From assembly GCA_002077065.1 (NCBI GenBank), contig NAJO01000110.1, forward strand, positions 1 to 28,223: DNA of 28,223 nt, read 5' to 3'. The translations under genes were made by a program, and so were the position numbers. The number at the start of each line of letters is the position of its first letter. The first letter of the stretch is position 1. Positions 20,215-28,223 of the stretch are shown here, one piece after another. The DNA is from Cryoendolithus antarcticus (taxonomy: Eukaryota > Ascomycota > Dothideomycetes > Cladosporiales > Cladosporiaceae). The notes under the pieces are model-generated. The model made no database searches and was not told the origin of the DNA. It saw only the letters and a program-made list of their open reading frames with translations.

Positions 20215-22508
20215 CTACACCATCGGGACGTTTCTAGGCAACTCCACTTCATTGCCACGCCTTTTCTCCCCGGCCTGCTCCTTCGCCATATCCCACACCC
20301 AACCCCCCTTGAAATTCGGCTTGTGCTGACTCGTCAGTCGGTCAAACAAGTACATCCAGCACACAGCATTCCCCACAGTGCTGATCTCATCAGAGAGATG
20401 TAGCCGTCCGCAGAATCCCATATCGTAGTAGCGCTGTTCATCAGAAAACAAAATGTCGAGGTACTCGGACACAGCGCGGATCTCGGTCTGCTTGTCCAGT
20501 CCTTGTACGAGGAAGCCAGTGCGTGCGTGTTGTATTTGCAGTGCGTTGCCGGCGCCGTTAAGTGCGATGCAGGGCACACCTTTGTGGAGACTTTGGGAGA
20601 CGAGGACGTTCAGGTCGTCGCTTTGCGACAAGTCAAGAGACACGTGTGCGCGCGATAGCATGGCGTTGATGGTCTGATCTGATGCGGTGAGGCCGGAGAT
20701 GATAATGTCGTCTTTGAGGTCTGGGTAGTCGGCTATCAAAGAGGCGCGCAACTGGTGGGTACTCTGGCGTTTGGAGTCGTCGTTTGCGGAAGCGTAGCCG
20801 CAGAGCAGGAGCTGCGGCGTCTCCTGCACACTGACGCCTGAGCAGTAGCGCGACTGCCGCCGGAACAGAGCGAATGCTGCTACAGCGTCCTGCAGGGCGG
20901 TGCCAGAGTCGAAGTCTGCAATCTGAATGATGTAGTCCCGACGCGGGTATGCTAACCGAGGTACGCCCTGTCTCTCGCAGTGATGGTCGAAGTCTAGCTG
21001 GTAGAAGGTCGTTGTCTCGTCCGAAAGTGGCTTGTTCTGTCCATCAATCCAGTCGGTACTGTTGACCATTAAACCTAGCTTATGATTCGATATCATGCGT
21101 GGAATATGTGTGTACATTGGATCCGAAATGAAAAGATCGGCAGACTTGATGTGCGACCAGATCCACTGCCACGCGTGCGCTGCGCAAGTGTCTGGAGCAG
21201 TGATCAACTCATTCCGTAGCGTGTGATGCGATCGAAGGACCACAGTGCGCGTTGGATCGAGTCGCTTTGCGATCGTGACGAGAGCTGGCATGGTGAAATC
21301 ATCAATCACTATCACTGCCGCGCCGCCACGATCTCGAGATGCAAGAGGACCTCCGTCTGCTGTCCACTTGTAAGTCTCCGCAATGGTCATTGTCCATTTG
21401 TCGACGATGTTCTTGTAGGCCTCGGGGAACGATTCGTGACGATCTCCTTCACCGCGGAGGATTTGACGGACTGTTTCGTGTATGCGTGCTGCTTCCGGCT
21501 TTGGAGGCGGTACAAACCTGGTGTCGTCAGTCAGAGGCTGTCAGGGCGGGAGAACGGGTTCACACACCAACTGCAATCCACCTCGAGGCAACTCAGATAC
21601 CTCAATAGAGCGTGGCGCGTGCGGGCTGCCCTTCCCTGCGAGGAAGCAGAGAAAAAGGCGAGCTTCTTGTGTTTTCTCCGCAAGCAATGGGAGTAGCCGA
21701 CCGCCATCCGAGTTGAGCGCTCACCGACTGTAGATGCGTAGCGTTCAGGGATTGCGAAGGTACACCGACCACCGAGATCTACTCCCACCTCGCCAAGAGG
21801 CCCAACCTGGAGTCGCGGCTGTAAATCTGGGCCAAAGCAACTGATCTGAAGTCAGCAAAGGAACGCGATCGTCAAGCAAAGCCACCAGCTAGCTTACAGG
21901 ACGCATTTCCTCGCCATGACATCGGCCACCTCATCCACGTCTTGTCGATCAGAAGTTTTGTAAAGCATGATCGGCAGGATATCAAGCTCTGTCCACAGTC
22001 TGCTGCCCAGATTGGGACAAGCCTGCACCATGTCTGACGCGATTCCCGCGCCTACGAACTTGCAACCATGGTCTCTGGAGATGGTGCGTAATGTGTTAAT
22101 CAGAAAGTCCTCCAATGCGTGCGCTCTACCATCTAGGGAAAGATCCAATGCGAAACCCTCGCTTCCATCGTGGCTTAGGTGTAACATCTGCACAGCAAAG
22201 TCGATTGTAGATGTTCCGTTGTGACAGACAAATCCAAATTCGATCGTGTGGTCCTTCCCGGCCTTCATCGAAAGACCAACCCATAGCCTGTTGGGGATGG
22301 CCGGAAGACTATCGTGACCTTCGTGGTCCTCCGTCCGCGGAACGACACTTGAAGTCTTAACGTCTGCGCCGCCAGCTTGCAGCACACGAAGACCGTGAAG
22401 TACCCGCTTTGCGATGATGAAGTGGTGAGCGTCCGAGGCTGCCTTACTAGTCGATTGTGTTTCTTTGTGTGGTATCTCAAACAGACTCGAGCCGTTCTTA
22501 ACGTCCAT
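20215..22508 (-). CDS. ccg-9: Trehalose phosphorylase (CCG-9 type)
   Basis: The exons are complement(21898..22508), (21568..21840) and (20215..21517). Introns of 57 nt (GTAAGC...CAG) and 50 nt (GTGTGT...CAG) are removed in phase, giving 728 aa, the usual size for the fungal enzyme. It cleaves trehalose with phosphate to glucose and glucose 1-phosphate (or the reverse) in the cytosol. The central part shows KKLAFFSASSQG, then WFVPPPKPE and VIVIDDFTMPALV; the GT4-like half has RSHHTLRNELI, ADLFISDP, STDWIDGQNK, YIIQIADFD, and the sugar-nucleotide-fold region from IALNG to GFLVQG. In Neurospora ccg-9 is clock-controlled and stress-linked; no such element was sought here. No stop or frameshift was found, so this is the best preserved large gene of the window. 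Membership is from remembered family motifs. Confidence 0.85.
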
Positions 22509-23497
22509 TGCAGGATATGTGTGAGCTTGCGCCTGTACGTGCTGTGGAGTGAGGGTAGAAATGAAGCAAATTAGTATGGAGCCCAGACAACTAAATGACT
22601 TCTGAAGGGAAACGGTCTCTTATTACTGTACTCCTGCCTAGAATCAAGAGAGGACTACTACAACCACAGACCGATGCCAAGCCCGCAGTCAGCCAACGAG
22701 CACACTCGAGGACTAGATCACATCGCAGCCGTCCGCAGTCCATCCGGGTAGACAAGAGACAGGCTCTCGGGTGGCTCACATATGGCGCATCTGACCAAGC
22801 GTGGCACCGTTCCACCGCCGAGCTGTGAGATGGAATGAGTGGAACGACTATGGCGCGCTTGCTGCGGCACGGATAGCCTCGGAGACTGTAGCCCTGCAAG
22901 ACATCGGACCCATCTGTATATCACCTTACGGCCCTGGTTGCGGTGTGCAACGAGTTGTGACAGCTTGAGTGTCTGACATTTGAGGTTGCATCATGATGGA
23001 AGTGTGAGATGTGGCGTGAGCTGGAGAGCTGGGGTATGGGGCCCGTGGTCTTGATTGCCTAGTGGCTGCCGCACGGTGCACGCGTGGCTATTCGCGATGC
23101 TCTCGGGATTAACACACGCAGTGGTGTCCAGATCATCCGCCCCGGGTCTACAATATTGTGCGTTTAACAACGATAGACAGCGAGTACTACAATACGGCAA
23201 CGACCAAGGCACGCTGTCGGAACGATCATCTATCACAAATCCATCGAACTTGTAGATCGACGGGAGCGAATAAGTAGTCCATCTCGATTACTGACACGCG
23301 CCATGCGAGTGAAAAAGGTACATCCTGGGCCATTTCGCTCATCAGGCCTCGAGTCCCGTCACATATCCAAACTACATCACGAAGATCGCAGTCATCGAGC
23401 CGGGCACGTCGCCGGGGTTATACAGTCAGTCCTTTGGCTCCCTGGGAACAAGGAGCGACACAGAACTCGATAGCCCTGGGTACGTGCTGCAACGGTC
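22509..23497. other. Stretch without recognised gene
   Basis: Holds the upstream region of the trehalose phosphorylase gene and, to its right, DNA without a recognisable frame. The N-terminal part of the broken gene that follows may start here, but I cannot locate it. Confidence 0.4.
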
Positions 23498-24316
23498 TTG
23501 GTGCTGATCCTCCGTGAGCTTCTTCTAATCGACGTCAACGCTTGGAAAGGTAAAGGCGAAGCCGTTGATATCGCAACCGCTTCGCTGTTCAACAATCACC
23601 CTAACCTCTACGCTGGAGCAACCCATAGTCTGTGGGACGCTTCCATGATGATCATGGCGACAGCTGGACATGCACCTAGGTTGGGTGAGACAGATCAGGC
23701 GCTGCTTGGAGCAAAGTTGAAGATCATGACGATCGTCACGCCCAAGATGGGCAAGCTGGCCACGCGCATGCTACTCCTGTAGCAGCACACCCAGGCGAGG
23801 CATTGAACTACGGCGCAGCATAACTGTGGGAACTACCAGCGTATCGCGGTATCGGATATTGCTTTCGACTCGGACGGTCTCAGGTTCCAGCTTGCCAGGC
23901 TCTATGGTAATGATCCCCACGACGTGCATGCCTCCATTGCGGATCAGCATGATATTACGGAGATGCCTCTTTGGCTGACCTGTGGGATTGTGGACTGCTA
24001 TTCAAGCCTTACTGCCCCACGTTGGCGGAGATCACGAAGGCGTTACGGATCTTTAACTGCTTCTGGAAAGCCAGTGAAGCTGCCTTCGAGACCACTCAAG
24101 CGCAAAGATTATCACAGCCTCAGTATCTGCATTGTGTGCTTCGACACGTCTCGGCATACCAGAGTGGGTTGCTGACTGGACGAAGGGGGACAGTCTTCGA
24201 TACTATGCGCAGGAGATCTGGATCGCTTTCAAGGCATGGATCCTGCCGCCGTGGCAATCAAGGCGTCCAAGGAGAGGAAGCAAAAAGCGATAAAGGCAAG
24301 TGGGATTCGTGTATGA
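23498..24316 (+). pseudogene. Unrecognised conserved-looking gene broken into several frames
   Basis: Four protein-like pieces follow one another in different frames. The first is about 23525-23779 (VNAWKGKGEAVDIATASLF, then GATHSLWDASMMIMATA), ending at a TAG. The second is about 23840-23970 (RIAVSDIAFDSDG, LYGNDPHDVHASIADQHD). The third is about 23971-24210 (LWDCGLLFKPYCPTLAEIT, then LSQPQYLHCVLRHVSAYQSG). The last is about 24220-24316 (GMDPAAVAIKASKERKQ to a TGA). Each reads like real protein and the order is sensible, so one ancestral gene with several indels is likely. Introns could explain one junction but not the 23779 stop and the others together. I cannot name the family. No zinc cluster, P-loop or membrane segment is visible. 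Confidence 0.5.
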
Positions 24317-24602
24317 GTCGAGTGAATGAGGTAGGTCCAACGTACACGTAGTGTTATGTATACAGTGAACGTTCGCGTACTCGCCTCAGATACATGAAGC
24401 TTTGTAAGATCGGAAAGGTTCGTTGGGACGTGATAGAAGAGTCACATGTATAGAATATATGAAAAATTGCCTTCCTTCCCAGTTGGTCGTGTCCGCTTCT
24501 CGGGCCAAGCCGTCCACCCCGCGTCCCCTTGCCCTCGCTCTAGCCCCTATGGTCAATCGCACTGCACGTGCATTGTAGTACCTACTACGCACTACGCACT
24601 CG
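24317..24602. other. Short intergenic stretch
   Basis: Lies upstream of the Whi2-like gene. A small repetitive tract (cctactacgcactacgcac) is near 24581-24600. The true start codon of the next gene may be in here but was not found. Confidence 0.4.
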
Positions 24603-25707
24603 CTACAATCACAACACGCGCCAGCCTTGTGCACTCCTCCCATCACCGCCACAGTGGATTCCACCACCTCTTCCGTACATACCACACCTTCTCTCCGCGG
24701 CCACGTGCCCGCCGCTCCGCTCAAGCTCGACGCTGACTCCCACTTCGAACTCTCCAGCGCGGAATCGTCTCACCAGGCCAGGGAAGAGACCACTGTCACT
24801 GCTGTTGAATCGCCGCCGCCGTTCTCCGCCCACAACTTTCCGTCGCGCTACTTCCCCACCCCGTCCGCATCAGACCCTTATCTCGCTATTGTCACCGCGT
24901 GTCAAGACTTGCAATCGGTTAATGCGCTCGCATCACCACCTGGAGGTCCCGCTCCGCCATTCGAGGAGAGTGGGCATAGCAGCCCGTCTAGTGCTTTCGC
25001 TGTCGGAGAGGGCCCGCGAGCTCTGTCGTTGCAGACACCAAGGCCTCGCTACCACGAGATACAAAGTACCGACAAGCAGGCAAGGAGCTTGATGACGGAG
25101 AGCCGCCTCCACCGTATACAGAAGGCTCGAGTCCGCTCAACGGTTTCACGTACGTCATGGCATCTGCCGGGAGGATCATCACGCAGGTGCAGCAAGGAGG
25201 GCCGGCACCACGGAACACTGCGTTTGGAGGTATGCGAATGCGTGTACAGGGCACATGTGCTGTCGGCTGAAGTCTGTGCTAGGCTCCGACGAGAATATCA
25301 CGCTCGATATGAGGTACGAAGAATGTATCAGCTACCAGGTGGAGTGACTGTCACAAAGCAGAGGCACTCGATTCACGCTCTCCCGCGACGAACTCCTCAC
25401 CCTTCCCGAATTCGTCCTCCTTTCACTCTTTCCCAACGGCCTCCTCCCGGATGGCCAGAATAACTTCGCCGAGGGAGACGTCTACCCAGTCGACATAAGC
25501 CGCCCCGCCATCACCCAAGTCAACAGATCCCCAACCTCAATCCGTGAAATCCAAAACATCATGTCAAATCCCCATGTATACTTATCTGACATTGTCTATC
25601 ACTCGCAGTACGAGCCCATTTCCCTGAACTACATGCTCGAGTTCTTCCAGCAAATGGCACAGACGATCCCGCAGTCATCGGAAGATCCGGCGTCGAAGTT
25701 GGGATAA
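24603..25707 (+). pseudogene. Whi2-like BTB/POZ-domain protein, damaged and 3'-truncated
   Basis: An N-terminal Ser/Thr/Pro-rich segment (about 24603-25080) leads, after an apparent one-base deletion near 25082, into LDDGEPPPPYTEGSSPL and FTYVMASAG. Introns 25230..25282 and 25314..25361 (both GT...AG) then link DENITLDMR to the BTB core GTRFTLSRDELLTLPEFVL, SLFPNGLLPD, DVYPVD and, after 25608, NYMLEFFQQMAQTIP. Whi2 family proteins carry a KCTD-like BTB fold and act in stress and TORC1-linked growth control through Psr-type phosphatases. The third intron begins ATAAGC at 25495 instead of GTAAGC and is 114 nt without stops, so it would be read through. The frame ends at a TAA at 25705, before the usual C-terminal part. 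No in-frame ATG was found upstream of the N-terminal segment. Likely a decaying copy. Confidence 0.65.
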
Positions 25708-25764
25708 AAAGCTTCACTCCTCCTGTAACGTAAGTAGATCGTCTTCTCCTACTACATCTTAGCC

Positions 25765-26058
25765 CTAGTCTACTCTCCGGTGTTCACATTTCTTACAACA
25801 CTCCTCTCCTTTCCCCTTCTCTATCTTTCCCATCTCCTTCGCCGTCCTAAGTATTTCGAGCTCTATCCTAATTCCCTGAAGTTCTCTCTCCCTTTGCTTC
25901 TGGCCCTCCTGTAAGAACTTCATGTGCTCGCGACGCATTTCACTAAAGCCCTCGTCCAGCTCTTTGTGCCAGGGATAGAGCACAAAGACCTGAAAGCATA
26001 ATGCAGAAGTGGCGATCATGAAGTTCGTAAGGCTGAAAGTGCGGGTTACCACCGGCAT
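25765..26058 (-). CDS. Small single-pass membrane/coiled-coil protein, 97 aa
   Basis: The ATG at 26058 starts a clean frame. After a short basic N-terminus comes a hydrophobic segment (about residues 12-29, NFMIATSALCFQVFVLYP) followed by WHKELDE and a heptad-like charged helix (about 34-75, rich in E, K, R, Q and L) that should form a coiled coil. The end is lysine-rich with three cysteines. It resembles short conserved ascomycete proteins with a mitochondrial-type N-terminus that I cannot name. It converges on the Whi2-like gene, 57 nt away. Function unknown. Confidence 0.6.
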   Translation of the reverse strand: MPVVTRTFSLTNFMIATSALCFQVFVLYPWHKELDEGFSEMRREHMKFLQEGQKQRERELQGIRIELEILRTAKEMGKIEKGKGEECCKKCEHRRVD

Positions 26059-26785
26059 TCTGAGAGGTCTGGATCGTATAATGCCCTTATTGTAGGTAGA
26101 TCCGAGTTGGAGGCGAAGGTGACCGGCGAGAGTTCTGTGACTGGAGTGAAACGAGTGTGGGCTGAAGAGATTCTTCGTTCATGAGACTATGAAAGCGAGA
26201 ACGAAGTCAAAGGCTCGAGCGGCTGCTTCGAGTTCTTTTTATGGTGCAAATGGAGACCTCGTCATTACATTCATTACTACTGCTTAGCGTTACTGCAGGG
26301 CAAGTCTGTTTGCCCTCGGTATCTACCACAGTAGGCTTCTTGGCCATCGAAGTAGCACGGAGCGTGAGTGGTTCCACCTGTTCCGAGTGTGGCGCGACCT
26401 TCGGGTCTCTCATACTAGCTAGCGTAGATTCTTGCAGTCTGCAAAAAAAGTCTCGGTATTCAGCGTTGGATGTAGCGGAGCCCGACGACAGTCACACCAT
26501 CGCCGGTGTTCAGGATCAAGCGCTGATTACACTGCGATCAGGTGCGTCAGATAAGACGAGAGACTCTGAAGACCGCTTCCCATAGTGAATCGTCGGCCTT
26601 GAAGTCTACCTATAACTTTGATTATCTTGGTGAGTCGTCATGACGGTCAAGAAGGAGTGCATATCGTGATGTGCATTGCATGAAGGTTCGACGTAGCTAT
26701 ACGACATGTCCGCGTACATTTCACGGTGAGGTAGGATTTTGCAAAAGCTTGGAGATGTTGTGAGAAGCTGAGGAGGTGTAGCTGT
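26059..26785. other. Stretch without recognised gene
   Basis: Includes the upstream region of the small membrane-protein gene. A plus-strand frame 26241..26585 (114 codons) has a mildly hydrophobic start but no family match and may be chance. Confidence 0.4.
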
Positions 26786-26820
26786 GCTCACAAGATCCCA
26801 CAGGCTGCGAAGAGGATGCT
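26786..26820 (-). pseudogene. Fragment of the RING-H2 gene family: exon 1 end plus splice donor
   Basis: Read on the minus strand, these 35 bases match 2706-2740 at 30 positions by eye. They encode SILFAACGIL against SILLMACGIL and carry the same GTGAGC donor. The adjoining sequence inward does not contain the RING core, so only the junction of hydrophobic segment and donor survives. It sits at the inner end of the right-hand diverged repeat. It is short, so chance is not excluded, but codon, motif and donor agree. Confidence 0.45.
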
Positions 26821-26829
26821 ACTACGGAC

Positions 26830-27467
26830 TCCGGACTTTATTCCGCGGTCCGTTACCCGTTGGCGTGATGTATGGACAATTGAGCCGGCGTCAATTGCCC
26901 ACTCACAACATGCATGGCCTCACAAACCTTCTGTTGCCCTTTACCCCTCACCCCCAGGGCCTGATCCACGGTGGTCGGCTTTGCTACAGTCCAATGCACT
27001 CAGATATGAAGACTCTCCTGTTGCGGTATTGATGTCAGGTTCCATGCCTCTTTGAATCCCTGACGTCCAGACCTCGATTAGGCCAGTGATTAGCAGCATT
27101 AGAATGAAGGCGCTTACATGGAGGCCAATTTTCGCACGCATAAATATCCGGTCAAAGTGCGGGGCTTCAGTTCGAATCACTTTATGCGACCTCTCGACTC
27201 TGACTGCATAGCGCACGCTCATCTTGCCTGTGGACGTCGTTCAAAGCGTCGGCAGTATAAGTTCCCGTAGTGCAGAGCTGCCGCCTTACTGTGTTGTTCA
27301 GGCGCTTGAGATGTGTTGGCTCCTGTAAATTTTGCGTTGCCATTATCAATCGGCGATGTCGTGCAAGGGCGAGAGTAGTTGTCATTGGGACAACGACTCG
27401 ATATTCACGCTCGCGTATTTGCTCGCCTGACCCGTTCGAAGATTGTCACTAGGACGATTGCGGCTCT
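26830..27467. repeat. Diverged inner extension of right inverted repeat
   Basis: Inverted partner of about 757-1430. The match ends close to the RING-family fragment at 26786-26820. It is better preserved for coding than the left partner, as the minus-strand frame 26941..27222 shows. Confidence 0.75.
26941..27222 (-). CDS. Possible small membrane protein, 93 aa
   Basis: The frame starts at ATG 27222 (MSVRYAVRVERSHKVIRT) and contains one strong hydrophobic segment at about residues 34-52 (LHVSAFILMLLITGLIEVW), then a polar tail ending in a glycine-rich stretch. The left partner region has stops in this frame. A second minus-strand frame (27182..27385) overlaps its start; the two could be exons of one gene, but no convincing splice was found. 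No family recognised. Confidence 0.35.
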   Translation of the reverse strand: MSVRYAVRVERSHKVIRTEAPHFDRIFMRAKIGLHVSAFILMLLITGLIEVWTSGIQRGMEPDINTATGESSYLSALDCSKADHRGSGPGGEG

Positions 27468-28223
27468 ACGGCAAAGCTCTGTTTTTCCATCTTCCGATCT
27501 CGAGGATCGCCATTACTTGGATCCACATTGGGTTCAAAATACTATCACGCTCATAGGATTTGCTGCCGCCTCGGCCGCATATGGCTAGCGTGCATCGTCA
27601 TCAGCTAATACATAAGCAACCTAGTATGCCATCCTGCATCCTCAGCCCAAACACATCCTGCCAACTACGCTCATAATCGACGAACTGGTAACTCGCACCA
27701 ACTCATTCTCACAAGAGACTGTTCGACAAGCCACCTCCTCTGTCACTCCTTAGTATGAGTGTTCATCATGCCCGAGTGCGGAAAGCCTGTGATCGCTGTA
27801 GGTTGAAGAAAGGAAAGTGTGACGGACACTTGCCTTGTAACAGATGCAAAGGTGACGATAGTGTCTGTACCTACAGGTCCGTCTGTCACTATCTCGCCCC
27901 ATAATCGATGCACAACTGACCAAGATTATCCATGACAGTCGCAAAAGAATCGACCGCAATCGAGTCTACACGAGTTCATACGTTGATCTACTAGAACGCC
28001 AGCGATGGCAACTAGTAGCCGGAATCCACTCAATGTACCAGCGTTTGCAGCAAGCCAACGCTGATCCCAATATGGACGAGCCACCGGACATTCATACGGT
28101 CCTCTGCTCACTCGGACTAGTCAACGAGCAAATGGGCTACGACGAGACGTGCAGCGATGTTGCTCAAGATGATGATGGACTCGTAGGCGGAGAGTCTTCC
28201 AATGAGTGCGATGCTCTATCAGC
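27468..28223. repeat. Right arm of near-identical terminal inverted repeat
   Basis: Reverse complement of 1-756 with one difference (27614). It contains the upstream region and 5' half of the right-hand Zn2Cys6 gene. It ends exactly at the mirror image of base 1. Confidence 0.95.
27755..28223 (+). CDS. Zn2Cys6 transcription regulator, right copy, 3' end outside window
   Basis: Exon 1 is 27755..27876, intron 27877..27938, exon 2 from 27939 past the window end. The coding part is the same as the left copy. The zinc cluster motif reads C-DR-C-RLKKGK-C-DGHLP-C-NR-C, then the sixth cysteine six residues on. Exon 2 gives a basic linker, a helix (YVDLLERQRWQLVAGIHSMY) and an acidic stretch (QDDDG). 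Splicing at the CAG ending at 27938 keeps the frame, whereas the AAG at 27914 would bring a stop soon after. It points away from the rest of the window, as does its twin. Confidence 0.85.

Noticed and set aside
24581..24600. CRISPR-like or minisatellite array
   Set aside because: Only a very short imperfect repetition with no spacers, and CRISPR arrays are not expected in a fungal nuclear genome.
24568..25092. Plus-strand frame rich in Pro, Arg and Ser
   Set aside because: Out-of-frame reading of the Whi2-like N-terminal segment; the neighbouring frame has balanced acidic residues and joins the BTB part.
1..28223. Giant Starship-type mobile element
   Set aside because: No tyrosine recombinase with a DUF3435-like domain was seen, and Starships are not framed by long inverted arms of this kind.
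1..28223. Linear plasmid or telomere-bounded replicon
   Set aside because: No telomeric repeat arrays, no DNA polymerase B or RNA polymerase gene, and regulator genes run off both ends.

Overview
The window looks like nuclear DNA of a filamentous ascomycete. Genes are split by short introns of about 48-90 nt with GT...AG borders, there are no bacterial operon or ribosome-binding-site features, and the families are typically fungal: Zn2Cys6 activators, a CHAT-domain protein, a CBM21 phosphatase-targeting subunit, a Whi2-like BTB protein and a CCG-9-type trehalose phosphorylase. A Dothideomycete is my best guess, from recalled resemblance of several proteins; no search was run.

Layout. The two ends are one inverted repeat: bases 1-756 equal the reverse complement of 27468-28223 except for one substitution (610 against 27614). 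Each arm carries the 5' half of the same Zn2Cys6 regulator gene, reading outward and off the window. Identity then drops sharply, but a diverged inverted extension continues to about 1430 on the left and 26830 on the right. Inside the left arm lie an unrecognised open frame (1700-2107) and a decayed RING-H2 gene (2538-3130). Next come a second Zn2Cys6 gene (4617-5286), in frame with and possibly spliced to a CHAT caspase-like domain (to 6060), a gene-poor stretch, and a 3'-truncated FAD dehydrogenase (8626-9636, minus).

The middle holds a PP1/glycogen-targeting CBM21 gene with an in-frame TGA (10750-13025, minus), 3.3 kb with no recognised gene, an apparently intact RING-H2 gene (16330-17072), an HSP20 gene with a one-base phase problem (17583-18371, minus) and an unrecognised intact ORF (19089-19727). 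The right third holds an intact three-exon trehalose phosphorylase (20215-22508, minus), an unrecognised gene broken into several frames (23498-24316), a Whi2-like BTB gene with a frameshift, a lost splice donor and an early end (24603-25707), and a small single-pass membrane/coiled-coil protein (25765-26058, minus).

How it fits together. I see no operon-like functional cluster. What stands out is a block bounded by outward-facing regulator genes, with related RING-H2 sequences at three places, and conserved-looking genes in very different states: some intact, others with one or two disabling changes. This fits an accessory or duplicated region in which spare gene copies decay, or an assembly with base errors. 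The Zn2Cys6/CHAT locus is the most unusual single locus.
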